Assembly: GCF_020552705.1 (NCBI RefSeq)
Contig: NZ_JAJBZG010000002.1
Coordinates: 620,001-684,000 of the forward strand
Source: Christiangramia sediminis
GTDB lineage: Bacteria; Bacteroidota; Bacteroidia; Flavobacteriales; Flavobacteriaceae
Direction: 5' to 3'
DNA length: 64,000 nucleotides
A program made the position numbers and the translations under genes. Below are positions 36,319 to 45,554 of this stretch, piece after piece. The notes under the pieces are model-generated. The model was given only the letters and a program-made list of their open reading frames with translations. It was not told the origin of the DNA and did not search any database. Every line of letters begins with the position of its first letter. Positions within the stretch are counted from its first letter, which is position 1.

Positions 36319-38070
36319 ATGAAAAAACTGTGGTTGGTATTGGGGATTATGATCAGCCTTTCATCTTGTGATTTTTCTAAGTACAGGCTTATCAAAGATT
36401 ACGATCTGGAAACCCGATTTGAAAAATCCGGAGGCACAGAAACCGGGACATATAGCGAAGTTATAGAATTTTACCAGGAGCTGGCCAATGCTTACCCAAG
36501 TATAATCCTACAGGAATTTGGAGAGACCGATAGCGGTTTACCCCTGCACCTTGCAATATATAATCCTGAAGGGGAATTTGATCTTGAAAAATTAAAAAAA
36601 TCGCATAGTGTAATGCTAATCAACAATGGCATCCATCCCGGCGAAAGTGATGGAATAGATGCCACGATGATGCTTTTCAGGGATATGGCAGGCGATTCTA
36701 TAGCCTCCCCAAAAAATACCATTGTTGCAACTATCCCTATTTATAATGTTGGGGGAGCCTTAAACAGGAATTCTGGAACCAGGACCAATCAAAATGGACC
36801 AAAAGAATATGGATTTAGAGGAAATGCCAGGAATTATGATCTTAACAGGGATTTCATCAAAGCAGATACCAAGAATGCTCAGACTTTTTATGAGATCTTC
36901 CATTATTTGAACCCCGATGTTTTTATAGATAATCATGTTAGCAATGGCGCAGATTATCAATATACCCTTACCCATTTATTTACGCAACATGATAAAATGG
37001 GCGGAAATCTTGGAGAGTATTTGCAGAAAAAAATGATGCCTGCCCTTGAAGATTCTCTCAAAGCTAAAGATTGGGATATTACGCCTTATGTAAATGTTTT
37101 TAATGAAGTTCCTGAAAATGGATTTTCCCAGTTCATGGACTCCCCTAGATATTCAACTGGATACACCACACTTTGGAATACCCTGGGAATGATGGTGGAA
37201 ACTCATATGTTAAAACCTTATGACAAAAGAGTTAGAGGAACTTATGAGTTAATGCGTTCTATGATCAAAATTACAGATGCTGAAACTTCAGTTATCAAAG
37301 ATCTAAGAAACCAGGCCCGTAGAAAATACCTCACAGATCGCAGTTACAATCTCACTTTTGAGGTGGATAAAGAGAATCCCTCCACGAGAGAATTTAAAGG
37401 ATTTGAAGGAGAAAATTTAACCAGTAAAGTAACGGGACAGGAAAGACTTAAATACAACGAGGATAAACCCTTTACCAAAGAAATTGAGTATTACGACAAC
37501 TTTAAGGTTACTGAAGAAATTGAAATTCCCCGGGCATATATTATTCCACAGGGATGGTGGCAGGTAATAGATCGTTTAAAAATGAATAATATCGCTATGG
37601 AGACTCTGGAAAGAGATACCTTAATAGATGTGGAGGTCTATAAGATTGAAGATTACGAAACATCTGAGACTGCCTTTGAAGGTCATTATTTGCATAAGAA
37701 CACTAAAGTTTCCAAGTCCACCCAGCAAGTTGAATTCAGAAAAGGGGATTACCTAATCACCACTTTTCAGGATGGAGCGAGATATTTATTGGAAACATTA
37801 GAACCAGCGGCGGTAGATTCATTTTTCAACTGGAATTTTTTCGACACGGTACTTCAGCAAAAAGAAGGTTTTTCACCTTATGTATTTGAAGACATTGCGA
37901 AGGACCTCCTGGAGAAGGATGCGGAATTAAATAAAGAATTCGAAGATAAAAAGCGCAGGGATTCTGAATTCAGAAATAACTGGTATGCACAGTTAGACTG
38001 GATACATAAGCGATCTAATAATTATGAAGAGTCACATCTACGCTACCCGGTCTTCCGACTTCCCCGCTAA
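36319..38070 (+). CDS. M14 family zinc carboxypeptidase, lipoprotein
   Basis: A 583-residue protein with a lipoprotein signal (LGIMISLSSCDFSK). A carboxypeptidase A-like domain shows HPGES near residue 112 (zinc His and Glu), NARNYDLNRDFIK near 180 (substrate-binding Asn-Arg) and FIDNHVSNGADYQY near 207 (third zinc His). About 250 further residues have no family I recognise. It should act in the envelope on peptides or cell-wall fragments. The 3' end overlaps the convergent NUDIX gene by 33 bases. Confidence 0.85.
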   Translation: MKKLWLVLGIMISLSSCDFSKYRLIKDYDLETRFEKSGGTETGTYSEVIEFYQELANAYPSIILQEFGETDSGLPLHLAIYNPEGEFDLEKLKKSHSVMLINNGIHPGESDGIDATMMLFRDMAGDSIASPKNTIVATIPIYNVGGALNRNSGTRTNQNGPKEYGFRGNARNYDLNRDFIKADTKNAQTFYEIFHYLNPDVFIDNHVSNGADYQYTLTHLFTQHDKMGGNLGEYLQKKMMPALEDSLKAKDWDITPYVNVFNEVPENGFSQFMDSPRYSTGYTTLWNTLGMMVETHMLKPYDKRVRGTYELMRSMIKITDAETSVIKDLRNQARRKYLTDRSYNLTFEVDKENPSTREFKGFEGENLTSKVTGQERLKYNEDKPFTKEIEYYDNFKVTEEIEIPRAYIIPQGWWQVIDRLKMNNIAMETLERDTLIDVEVYKIEDYETSETAFEGHYLHKNTKVSKSTQQVEFRKGDYLITTFQDGARYLLETLEPAAVDSFFNWNFFDTVLQQKEGFSPYVFEDIAKDLLEKDAELNKEFEDKKRRDSEFRNNWYAQLDWIHKRSNNYEESHLRYPVFRLPR

Positions 38071-38661
38071 GAATTTTTCAGGGAATAGCATTTTTATATT
38101 TGCGTAAGACTTTCTCAAGGCTTTCTGGCTTTTCTGAAAATTCTTCCACTTGGCCTTTTTGATACCTTCCTTTACTTCAGGAACCAGCTCACCGTCATAT
38201 TCGGTATACATTTCGTACCAGTATGTTTCCTTTAACCGAAGTTTTCCTTTTCGTTTAAAAACATGATAAGTACAGGTAATAAAGCGTTTAATTTCCAGGT
38301 CCTGCACACCGGTTTCTTCTTCAACTTCACGAATAGCTGAATTCTCTATACTTTCATTTTTTTCGGTTCTCCCTTTTGGAAGATCCCAGCGATTATTACG
38401 GTAGATAAAAAGGATTTCTTTTTGAGCATTCATAACCATTCCACCTGCAGCGGTTACTACTTTCATTTTCTTCAGAAGCAACTTCAAAAGTTTTGATTCA
38501 TCAGGATGATAAAGGTTCACATAATGCAATTTCCCTTTAACGATTTTCCTGATCACTTTTTTAAGCCGAACCGACTTTAAAGGAAAAGATGTGTATTTTT
38601 CTCCAATTTCTTTCTGCGTAGAAACAATTATGGGAATATCATTCACAAAAACTTTATACAT
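38038..38661 (-). CDS. NUDIX hydrolase
   Basis: The 207-residue protein contains a Nudix box (GRTEKNES, then REVEEETGV) near residues 105-127. About 70 residues precede the domain (MYKVFVNDIPIIVS onward). Nudix enzymes cleave nucleoside diphosphates linked to another group; the substrate is not predictable. The ATG at 38661 is preferred over an in-frame start at 38694, which would lie inside pyrE. It is divergent from pyrE with only eight bases between the two start codons. Confidence 0.84.
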   Translation of the reverse strand: MYKVFVNDIPIIVSTQKEIGEKYTSFPLKSVRLKKVIRKIVKGKLHYVNLYHPDESKLLKLLLKKMKVVTAAGGMVMNAQKEILFIYRNNRWDLPKGRTEKNESIENSAIREVEEETGVQDLEIKRFITCTYHVFKRKGKLRLKETYWYEMYTEYDGELVPEVKEGIKKAKWKNFQKSQKALRKSYANIKMLFPEKFLAGKSEDRVA

Positions 38662-38664
38662 TTG
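38657..38664 (+). promoter_or_regulatory. -7 promoter box of pyrE, leaderless geometry
   Basis: TACATTTG fits TAnnTTTG and overlaps the start codon of the divergent NUDIX gene. Five bases (CAGGT) separate it from the pyrE ATG at 38670. No -33 TTTG lies at the usual distance. Confidence 0.55.
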
Positions 38665-38669
38665 CAGGT

Positions 38670-39311
38670 ATGATTTTGAATAAAGAAACAGCAAAAAAGA
38701 CTGCTGAGCTTTTATTGCAAATTAAAGCAATAAAATTAGAACCACAAGAACCTTTTACGTGGGCCAGCGGCTGGAAGTCACCAATATATTGTGATAACAG
38801 GATCATTTTGTCCTATCCAATAATCAGAAATTATGTTCGGGAAAACTTCGCCAAGCAAATAGAAGAAAAGTACGGAAAGCCAGACGTCATCGCAGCAGTA
38901 GCAACAGGTGCGATAGGAATAGGCATGCTGGTTGCAGAATATTTAAGTCTGCCTTTTGCCTATGTTAGACCGGTACCAAAAGGTCACGGGAGACAAAACC
39001 AGATTGAAGGTAACCTGGAAGAAGGCCAGACAGTTGTTGTGATTGAAGATCTTATAAGCACAGGAAATAGCAGTTTGAATGCTGTAAAAGCTTTAAAAGA
39101 AGCGGGAGCAAATGTAAAAGGGATGTTCGCTATTTTCACCTACGGTTTTGACACTTCGGTGAAAAATTTTGAAAAGCTGGAAGTAGAACTCCATACGCTT
39201 AGCGACTATGAAAATCTTATAGAAACAGCTCAAAATACAAATTATATAAATACTGAAGAAGCAGGCATTCTACGTAAATGGAGAGAAGACCCTGCAAACT
39301 GGAAACCATAA
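38670..39311 (+). CDS. pyrE: Orotate phosphoribosyltransferase
   Basis: This 213-residue enzyme joins orotate and PRPP to make OMP in pyrimidine synthesis. FTWASGWKSPIYCDNR near residue 28 is the orotate-binding region, AYVRPVPKGHGRQNQIEG near 93 the flexible catalytic loop, and TVVVIEDLISTGNS near 122 the PRPP motif. The -7 box ends five bases before the ATG, suggesting a leaderless mRNA. An SRPBCC gene follows after one base. Confidence 0.95.
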   Translation: MILNKETAKKTAELLLQIKAIKLEPQEPFTWASGWKSPIYCDNRIILSYPIIRNYVRENFAKQIEEKYGKPDVIAAVATGAIGIGMLVAEYLSLPFAYVRPVPKGHGRQNQIEGNLEEGQTVVVIEDLISTGNSSLNAVKALKEAGANVKGMFAIFTYGFDTSVKNFEKLEVELHTLSDYENLIETAQNTNYINTEEAGILRKWREDPANWKP

Positions 39312-39312
39312 T

Positions 39313-39705
39313 ATGAAATTAGAAAGTCAAAAAGTAACCGCAGATAGAAGTCAGCAGGAAATGTTCAATTTTCTTACTAACGTGGAGAATTATGAGCAGA
39401 TAATGCCAGACAGTAAAGAGAAATTTCAAGTAATTTCAGAAGATAGCTTTCTCTTTCAGTTGAAAGGAATGCCTGAAATTAGACTGAAGATCATTGAAAC
39501 TGATGAACCAAAACTGGTAGTTCTAGGATCAAATTCAGATAAATTTCCTTTTAGATTGAAAACGCACATTGAAGAAAGCGGAGCCGATAAAAGTGAAGTA
39601 AATATGGAGTTTGAAGGAGAATTCAATGCCATGATGAGCATGATGATCAAAAGTCCGCTGAAAAAATTTATTACAGCACTTACCGAAAATGTAGGAAAAC
39701 TGTAA
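39313..39705 (+). CDS. SRPBCC (START-like) family protein
   Basis: A 130-residue protein with the polyketide-cyclase/START-like layout: an N-terminal strand, the FNFLTNVENYEQIMP helix and a C-terminal helix (KSPLKKFITALTENVGKL). These proteins bind hydrophobic ligands in a deep cavity, and the function here is unknown. It begins one base after the pyrE stop and must be cotranscribed with it. The same pair is common in Flavobacteriaceae. A strong terminator follows. Confidence 0.8.
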   Translation: MKLESQKVTADRSQQEMFNFLTNVENYEQIMPDSKEKFQVISEDSFLFQLKGMPEIRLKIIETDEPKLVVLGSNSDKFPFRLKTHIEESGADKSEVNMEFEGEFNAMMSMMIKSPLKKFITALTENVGKL

Positions 39706-39724
39706 GAAACTAGAATATATTATT

Positions 39725-39757
39725 AAAAAGCCGAAACGATGTTTCGGCTTTTTTTAT
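39725..39757 (+). terminator. Bidirectional terminator between the pyrE operon and birA
   Basis: AAAAAGCCGAAAC and GTTTCGGCTTTTT form a 13-bp stem with a GAT loop and T-runs on both strands. It serves the two convergent units. Confidence 0.88.
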
Positions 39758-39758
39758 T

Positions 39759-40490
39759 TCAATAAAGTAATTGAATCTCTTTAAGATCGAATGTTTTAAA
39801 AACTCCATCCTCGATCTCAAGATTTAATTTTCCTTCGGTAGTTACCCCTCTAATAATCCCGTTGAAATTTCCTTCCTCTTTTGAGGAAAATGAAGACACC
39901 ACATTCAATCTGAACATATTTTGAGCATACTCTTCCAGAATATCTGTGCTTTTCCTATTAGGTAGTTCATTCAAGTCCATTTCAATTTTATGAACAAGCC
40001 GATTTAAAAGTTCATCGAGATCAAAATTTTTACCGGTAATACTTTTAAGTGACCCGGCATTGGGCAAATCATCAAAATTCTCCTGATTCACATTCATGCC
40101 AATTCCAATTACACTTGCCACGATCCCCTCAGTCTTTACAATATTTTCAATAAGAATGCCACCAATTTTCTTTTTTGCTGACAGAATGTCGTTAGGCCAT
40201 TTTATCTTGATATTTGGAATTTCCAAGCCTTGTAAAACTTTTAAAACAGCCAGGGAGATGGTAGCACTTAATAGAAAATACCGGGAAATTTTCAATTTTT
40301 TCTGGGGGTACAGAATACTGAATGTGAGGTTTTCTCCTGCTTTGGACAGCCAATTAGAACCGCGCTGCCCCCTTCCCGCTGTTTGGGTAATTGCCCGAAC
40401 ACATACAGGCTCAAAATTGATATTTCCTTCGTAAAATTCCCGAACAAAGGAATTGGTGGAGTCGATGGCATTAACTTTGATTGTACGCAT
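39759..40490 (-). CDS. birA: Biotin--[acetyl-CoA carboxylase] ligase
   Basis: The 243-residue enzyme attaches biotin to the carboxylase carrier protein. IDSTNSFVREF, GRGQRGSNWLS and IKWPNDILSAKKKIGGIL are the catalytic motifs. It lacks the N-terminal DNA-binding domain of E. coli BirA, so it is a monofunctional ligase. The ATG at 40490 fits the family start; further upstream in-frame codons would extend it by 14 residues into the promoter region. It is divergent from rsfS. Confidence 0.94.
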   Translation of the reverse strand: MRTIKVNAIDSTNSFVREFYEGNINFEPVCVRAITQTAGRGQRGSNWLSKAGENLTFSILYPQKKLKISRYFLLSATISLAVLKVLQGLEIPNIKIKWPNDILSAKKKIGGILIENIVKTEGIVASVIGIGMNVNQENFDDLPNAGSLKSITGKNFDLDELLNRLVHKIEMDLNELPNRKSTDILEEYAQNMFRLNVVSSFSSKEEGNFNGIIRGVTTEGKLNLEIEDGVFKTFDLKEIQLLY

Positions 40491-40556
40491 ATATAAGTAT
40501 AAGAGATAAGGCGTTAAAATCTTCTTTAACAATCTCTTTAAAAGAGCAAAAAATGA

Positions 40557-40564
40557 TAAATTTG
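40557..40564 (+). promoter_or_regulatory. -7 promoter box of the rsfS-ftsH unit
   Basis: TAAATTTG matches TAnnTTTG and lies 18 bases before the rsfS ATG. Confidence 0.5.
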
Positions 40565-40582
40565 CGTAAATAAATAAATTTA

Positions 40583-40954
40583 ATGTCGAAAAAGGAAAAA
40601 AACAGCGATCAACTTATTGCACATATTATAAAAGGGATAGAGGAAGTTAAAGGTAATGATATTGATATCCTGGACCTTAGAGAAATTGAAAACACAGTTT
40701 GTGATTATTTTATTATCTGCAATGGTACTTCAAACACGCAGGTTAACGCCATAGTCAATTCCATACAAAAAACAGTTAGTAAAAACCTGAAAGACAAACC
40801 CTGGCATATTGAAGGTAGCGAAAATGCCGAATGGGTGCTTATGGACTACGTAAATGTGGTTGTTCATGTATTCCAGAAGCATATCCGGGAATTTTACGAT
40901 ATTGAGAGCCTATGGGGGGATGCTAAAATTACTTCCATAGAAAGCAGTTATTAA
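40583..40954 (+). CDS. rsfS: Ribosomal silencing factor RsfS
   Basis: A 123-residue DUF143 protein with VKGNDIDILDLREIENTVCD, DYFIICNGTSNTQVNAI and the C-terminal WVLMDYVNVVVHVF core. RsfS binds ribosomal protein L14 and blocks 50S-30S joining when nutrients are short. It is followed 26 bases later by ftsH, a frequent order in Bacteroidota. The length and motifs match the family. Confidence 0.95.
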   Translation: MSKKEKNSDQLIAHIIKGIEEVKGNDIDILDLREIENTVCDYFIICNGTSNTQVNAIVNSIQKTVSKNLKDKPWHIEGSENAEWVLMDYVNVVVHVFQKHIREFYDIESLWGDAKITSIESSY

Positions 40955-40980
40955 ATCTAAATTATTAGAAGAAGCATAGA

Positions 40981-43041
40981 ATGGCGAATCAAAAACCAAA
41001 GAAAAAATTAGATCCCAAAAAACCTAAATTTAGTGCCTACTGGATTTACGCGGCGATCATTATTATATTTTTAGGCCTTAATATTTTTGGCGATGGAGGC
41101 TTCTCTGAACCAGCCAAAACCAATCCAGCAGAATTTAAAGAGTACCTGAGAACTGGTGATGTCGAGAAAGTTGAAATCATCAACCGGAATCAGGCCAGGG
41201 TATATTTAACTGCCGAGGCTAAAGAAAAAGAGATTCATAAGAAAAATATAGATCCAGATCTTTTTTCTACTGGTGAATCTCCCGTTTATACTTTTCAGTT
41301 TGGAGATCTTCAGAATTTTGAGAACGACATCAATGAGATTAAAAATGAAAATAATCTCAATACGGTGGTTACCTATGATACATCCAGCGATGTAATTGGT
41401 GATCTTTTCTGGGCTTTACTTCCATTTATCCTGATTATTGGAGTATGGATCTTTATCATGAGAAAAATGAGTTCTGGAGCCGGTGGAGGCGCAGGAGGTC
41501 AGATTTTTAATATTGGTAAATCCAAAGCAAAACTATTTGATCAGAATACAGATGTAAAAACATCTTTTAAAGATGTTGCCGGACTAGAAGGTGCAAAAGA
41601 AGAAGTTCAGGAAATTGTAGATTTCTTAAAACAACCGGAAAAATACACTGCTTTAGGGGGTAAAATTCCAAAAGGAGCCTTACTGGTAGGACCTCCGGGA
41701 ACAGGTAAAACATTATTAGCAAAAGCCGTGGCCGGAGAGGCGAAAGTTCCTTTCTTCTCTTTATCAGGTTCAGACTTTGTAGAAATGTTCGTAGGGGTAG
41801 GTGCCTCAAGAGTAAGAGACTTGTTTAAACAAGCAAAAGAAAAATCACCATCCATCATTTTTATTGATGAGATCGATGCTATTGGTAGAGCCAGAGGAAA
41901 AAGTAATTTTTCAGGTTCTAACGATGAAAGAGAAAATACACTGAATCAGTTACTGACTGAAATGGATGGTTTTGGAACAAACACTAACGTAATTGTGGTG
42001 GCTGCAACAAACCGTGCAGATGTACTTGATAAGGCCCTGATGCGTGCAGGACGTTTTGACAGACAGATCTATGTTGATCTTCCTGACCTTAACGAAAGAA
42101 AAGAAATATTTGAAGTTCACTTAGCGCCTCTTAAAAGAGTTGCCGATGAATTAGATACTGAATTCTTAGCAAAACAAACCCCTGGTTTCTCTGGAGCAGA
42201 TATTGCCAATGTTTGTAACGAAGCAGCACTTATTGCTGCGAGAAAAGGAAATAAAGCCGTAGGGAAACAGGATTTCCTTGATGCGGTAGATCGTATAGTT
42301 GGTGGTCTTGAGAAAAAGAATAAGATCATTACTCCAAGTGAGAAAAAAGCTATTGCTTTTCACGAAGCCGGTCATGCCACGGTGAGCTGGATGTTAGAAC
42401 ATGCTGCCCCACTGGTGAAAGTTACTATCGTGCCTCGTGGACAATCCCTGGGTGCTGCTTGGTATTTACCAGAAGAACGACTTATTGTTAGACCGGAACA
42501 AATGCTGGATGAAATGTGTGCTGCCCTTGGAGGTCGTGCTGCTGAAAAAGTAATCTTCAATAAGATATCAACCGGGGCCCTAAGTGACCTGGAGAAGGTT
42601 ACCAAACAGGCCAGAGCCATGGTAACTATTTACGGTCTTAATGAAGCAGTAGGTAATCTTACCTATTATGATTCATCAGGGCAAAGTGAATACAACTTCA
42701 CTAAGCCATACAGTGAAAAAACTTCGGAATTGATCGACAAGGAAATCTCAAACCTTATCGAAGATCAGTACAAACGAGCTCTGGATCTTCTGGAGCACAA
42801 TAAAGATAAACTTACTCAGCTAGCTGAAATACTTCTTGATAAAGAAGTTATTTTCAAGGATGACCTTGAGAAAATCTTTGGAAAACGTCCTTTTGAAAAA
42901 GAAAAGGTAGAAGGCAAACCCATCAAAGAAAAAAATACCCTGGATAAAACCACGGAAAATGGGTCTGCAGCAGAAGAATCTGAAGGAAAAGACACCGATG
43001 AAGAAGGAAAATTAACCGAAAACGATTCGGTTAATAAGTAG
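40981..43041 (+). CDS. ftsH: ATP-dependent zinc metalloprotease FtsH
   Basis: The 686-residue protein has two membrane helices (about 18-36 and 138-160) and an AAA ATPase domain with Walker A GPPGTGKT at 238-245, Walker B IIFIDEID near 293 and arginine fingers in RAGRFDRQ. The zinc protease site HEAGH is near 461. FtsH degrades misfolded and regulatory membrane and cytosolic proteins. The C-terminal 45 residues form a charged Glu/Lys/Asp tail without known function. A 17-bp terminator stem follows. Confidence 0.97.
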   Translation: MANQKPKKKLDPKKPKFSAYWIYAAIIIIFLGLNIFGDGGFSEPAKTNPAEFKEYLRTGDVEKVEIINRNQARVYLTAEAKEKEIHKKNIDPDLFSTGESPVYTFQFGDLQNFENDINEIKNENNLNTVVTYDTSSDVIGDLFWALLPFILIIGVWIFIMRKMSSGAGGGAGGQIFNIGKSKAKLFDQNTDVKTSFKDVAGLEGAKEEVQEIVDFLKQPEKYTALGGKIPKGALLVGPPGTGKTLLAKAVAGEAKVPFFSLSGSDFVEMFVGVGASRVRDLFKQAKEKSPSIIFIDEIDAIGRARGKSNFSGSNDERENTLNQLLTEMDGFGTNTNVIVVAATNRADVLDKALMRAGRFDRQIYVDLPDLNERKEIFEVHLAPLKRVADELDTEFLAKQTPGFSGADIANVCNEAALIAARKGNKAVGKQDFLDAVDRIVGGLEKKNKIITPSEKKAIAFHEAGHATVSWMLEHAAPLVKVTIVPRGQSLGAAWYLPEERLIVRPEQMLDEMCAALGGRAAEKVIFNKISTGALSDLEKVTKQARAMVTIYGLNEAVGNLTYYDSSGQSEYNFTKPYSEKTSELIDKEISNLIEDQYKRALDLLEHNKDKLTQLAEILLDKEVIFKDDLEKIFGKRPFEKEKVEGKPIKEKNTLDKTTENGSAAEESEGKDTDEEGKLTENDSVNK

Positions 43042-43056
43042 TGTAGAAGTTGAAGT

Positions 43057-43097
43057 AAAAAATCTGAAATTAAACAATGGTTAATTTCAGATTTTTT
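43057..43097 (+). terminator. Intrinsic terminator after ftsH
   Basis: A perfect 17-bp stem (AAAAAATCTGAAATTAA with its complement) encloses ACAATGG and ends in six T. Its last base is the first base of the -7 box of the next gene. Confidence 0.85.
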
Positions 43098-43104
43098 AAC
43101 TTTG
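43097..43104 (+). promoter_or_regulatory. -7 promoter box of the LUD-cdsA-psd unit
   Basis: TAACTTTG fits TAnnTTTG, starts at the end of the ftsH terminator and lies 32 bases before the ATG at 43137. Confidence 0.5.
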
Positions 43105-43136
43105 ATAAATGACAGTAAGAATCACACCCAAACTCT

Positions 43137-43748
43137 ATGAATCTATTCAAGAGGTTTCTTAATCCCAAGTCCAAAGCAGACCAGGAGCAGGATATCCCTG
43201 AGAATGCGGACAGAGGAAAATATATGCCGGAGGTAAAATTACCTACCGATGAGCGATTTATGCTCAACTTCAAAAATAATGGAGGGAAATTCTTATACTG
43301 TGTAGATGAAGCAGAAATCCAGGAAGCTTTTGACAATATTCTCATGGAGAATGACTGGTATGAAAAGCAGTGTTGCTGTTTCGACGAGAAATTAAAAAGC
43401 AAATTTCAGGATTTCAACCTTGAATTTAATAAATCTGCCAATGCTGAATTTTATCTTTCAACATGTGAATTTCTGGTAGCAAATGATGGCTCAATCCTCA
43501 TCTCTTCTAATCAGATAAAAGAAAGAAAGCTTCACGATCTACCTGCAAACTTTATTATACTATCCTCAACTAGTCAGCTAATTGACACCATTGGCGAAGG
43601 CTTAAGAGGCATTAAATTTAAGAACAGACAGCAAATTCCTTCCAACATCACCACGATCAAAAATTTTGAAACTCAAAAAGAAGGTGATTTTATGAGTTAT
43701 GGAAGTAGTACGAAAAACCTATATTTGCTGCTGCTGGAAGATCTGTAA
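43137..43748 (+). CDS. LUD domain protein (DUF162, lactate utilisation type)
   Basis: This 203-residue protein has the LUD-domain core EFLVANDGSILISSNQIKER near residues 121-140 and the PANFIILSSTSQLIDTIGEG stretch that follows. LUD proteins (LutB/LutC, YkgG) act in lactate oxidation, but this lone version lacks the iron-sulfur partners next to it, so a lactate role is uncertain. It is the first gene of a run with cdsA, psd and an acyl-CoA-binding protein, an order I associate with Flavobacteriaceae. Confidence 0.78.
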   Translation: MNLFKRFLNPKSKADQEQDIPENADRGKYMPEVKLPTDERFMLNFKNNGGKFLYCVDEAEIQEAFDNILMENDWYEKQCCCFDEKLKSKFQDFNLEFNKSANAEFYLSTCEFLVANDGSILISSNQIKERKLHDLPANFIILSSTSQLIDTIGEGLRGIKFKNRQQIPSNITTIKNFETQKEGDFMSYGSSTKNLYLLLLEDL

Positions 43749-43751
43749 TTT

Positions 43752-44555
43752 ATGAGGGAAACCATTATTCGTGCTGTTTCGGGATTGTTGTATACATCCA
43801 TTTTGGTTGCTTCCATCCTATCCTCAGAGGTAATCTTCATTATTCTTTTTTATCTATTAAGCCTTGTATGTTTAATAGAGATGCAAAAACTCCTGCGTCT
43901 AAAAAGTTACGCTCTATACTTTTTACAAGCCATACTGTTTTATCTATTCAGCTTTTTGAAATTTAATCAGGATGCTACAGTTTTACTGCTTTTAATAACA
44001 ATTTTCGTGAACCTTTTCCTGGTGAAAGACCTGATGGTCGTAAAGAAGATCCCGGTATTTGAAAAGAAGAAATATATTATCATTATATTTTACCTTATAT
44101 CTTCTACTATATTCTTAACCCTTATCCCCACCATTGAAGGTATTTTTATACCCAAACTGGTAATCGGGATATTTTTCCTGATCTGGACCAACGATACTTT
44201 CGCCTATCTAATAGGTAAGAATTTTGGAAAACGAAAACTTTATGAAAAAATCTCACCTAATAAAACCATTGAAGGTTTCCTGGGAGGTTTGGTCTTTAGC
44301 GTACTAATGAGTTATGCCATCTGGTATTACACCAGCTTCTTAACTATGTGGACCTGGCTGGGAATGGCCATTATTTTGAGCATTTTCGGTACTTTGGGAG
44401 ATCTTATTCAATCAAAATTTAAAAGACAGGCAGGTGTAAAGGACAGTGGAAAATTAATGCCCGGACACGGTGGATTGTTTGATCGGCTGGATAGTATTAT
44501 CTTTGCAAGCCCATTCATTTATGCTTATTTATATATATTGAACTATGTTTCATAA
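43752..44555 (+). CDS. cdsA: Phosphatidate cytidylyltransferase
   Basis: A 267-residue membrane enzyme with about seven to eight helices and the family signature SKFKRQAGVKDSGKLMPGHG near residues 221-240. It makes CDP-diacylglycerol from phosphatidate and CTP at the inner membrane. The LUD gene ends three bases before it, and psd overlaps its end by 11 bases. Together they form a phospholipid operon. Confidence 0.95.
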   Translation: MRETIIRAVSGLLYTSILVASILSSEVIFIILFYLLSLVCLIEMQKLLRLKSYALYFLQAILFYLFSFLKFNQDATVLLLLITIFVNLFLVKDLMVVKKIPVFEKKKYIIIIFYLISSTIFLTLIPTIEGIFIPKLVIGIFFLIWTNDTFAYLIGKNFGKRKLYEKISPNKTIEGFLGGLVFSVLMSYAIWYYTSFLTMWTWLGMAIILSIFGTLGDLIQSKFKRQAGVKDSGKLMPGHGGLFDRLDSIIFASPFIYAYLYILNYVS

Positions 44556-45201
44556 AGAAGGATATAAAATAATGACCCTAACTGCGATCATCCTGATTGC
44601 AATAAATATCATTACATACAGTTTAATTAATGTATACTGGGTAAAATTTGCAATTCTTGTAGTTTCGATTATTTTGTTTTTTCTGATACTTCAGTTTTTC
44701 AGAAATCCAAAAAGAACTACCAGTTTAAACAATAAACATATAATTGCACCTGTAGACGGAAAAGTGGTAGCGATAGAAGAGGTTTATGAAAAAGAATATT
44801 TCAAGGATAACAGGCTGCAAATTTCGATTTTCATGTCTCCTATAAATGTACATGTAACACGTCATCCTGTAGGTGGAAAAGTAACCTATAGTAAATATCA
44901 TCCGGGAAAATTTCTGGTCGCCTGGCATCCAAAATCCAGTGAGGAAAATGAAAGGACTACTGTGGTGGTAAAAAATGAAATTGCTGGAGAGATCCTATAT
45001 CGGCAGATTGCCGGAGCAATGGCAAAACGAATCGTTAATTATGCTGAAGTAGATTCAGAAGTAGTGCAGGGAAGCGACAGCGGATTCATCAAATTTGGCA
45101 GCCGGGTTGATGTATTTGTGCCTGTTGAAACGAAAGTGAATGTAGAGATCAATCAAAAAGTAAAAGGTGGCGTTAGCATAATCGCTGATGTACCTTCATA
45201 A
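44545..45201 (+). CDS. psd: Phosphatidylserine decarboxylase family protein
   Basis: The 218-residue protein has two N-terminal hydrophobic segments (about 10-30 and 32-52). The decarboxylase core includes FMSPINVHVTRHPVGGKV, and the self-cleavage site is in KFGSRVDVFVP, where Ser becomes the pyruvoyl group. This short form is common outside Enterobacteria. It makes phosphatidylethanolamine. It overlaps the cdsA end by 11 bases and lies five bases before the acyl-CoA-binding protein gene. Confidence 0.93.
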   Translation: MFHKEGYKIMTLTAIILIAINIITYSLINVYWVKFAILVVSIILFFLILQFFRNPKRTTSLNNKHIIAPVDGKVVAIEEVYEKEYFKDNRLQISIFMSPINVHVTRHPVGGKVTYSKYHPGKFLVAWHPKSSEENERTTVVVKNEIAGEILYRQIAGAMAKRIVNYAEVDSEVVQGSDSGFIKFGSRVDVFVPVETKVNVEINQKVKGGVSIIADVPS

Positions 45202-45206
45202 ACATT

Positions 45207-45482
45207 ATGATGGCACAAGAAAACTCTAAGTTTCTAAAAGCCTACGAAATGGCAAGTAGCACGAATCAGCAATTCCCACCTGATGTGCTTTTACACTTTT
45301 ACGCTCTTTATAAAAGAGCCACTGAAAAGAATGGATTCTATATCCCTCCAACTAATACTGGAGATTTAAGGAGCGCATTTAAGATCAATGCATTAGTCCA
45401 GGTAAAAGACCTCAGTAAAACCGAAGCTGAAAAGCAATATATCGACCTTGTGGAGACCCATATCGGGAAAGTCACCGTATAA
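45207..45482 (+). CDS. Acyl-CoA-binding protein
   Basis: A 91-residue four-helix ACBP with the ligand motif LLHFYALYKRATEKN near residue 29 and the C-terminal conserved KTEAEKQYIDLVE. ACBP holds long-chain acyl-CoA esters in the cytoplasm; it is common in eukaryotes and found in some Bacteroidota. Two ATGs (45207 and 45210) are possible starts. As the last gene of the cdsA-psd unit it fits lipid metabolism. Confidence 0.9.
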   Translation: MMAQENSKFLKAYEMASSTNQQFPPDVLLHFYALYKRATEKNGFYIPPTNTGDLRSAFKINALVQVKDLSKTEAEKQYIDLVETHIGKVTV

Positions 45483-45499
45483 GCTATACACAATAAAAC

Positions 45500-45534
45500 A
45501 TAAAAAAAGAGGACAAATTGTCCTCTTTTTTATT
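45500..45534 (+). terminator. Bidirectional terminator between the lipid operon and valS
   Basis: AAAAAGAGGAC and GTCCTCTTTTT form an 11-bp stem with A- and T-runs either side; valS converges from the right. Confidence 0.85.
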
Positions 45535-45554
45535 TTTGTAGTATCTATAGATCC

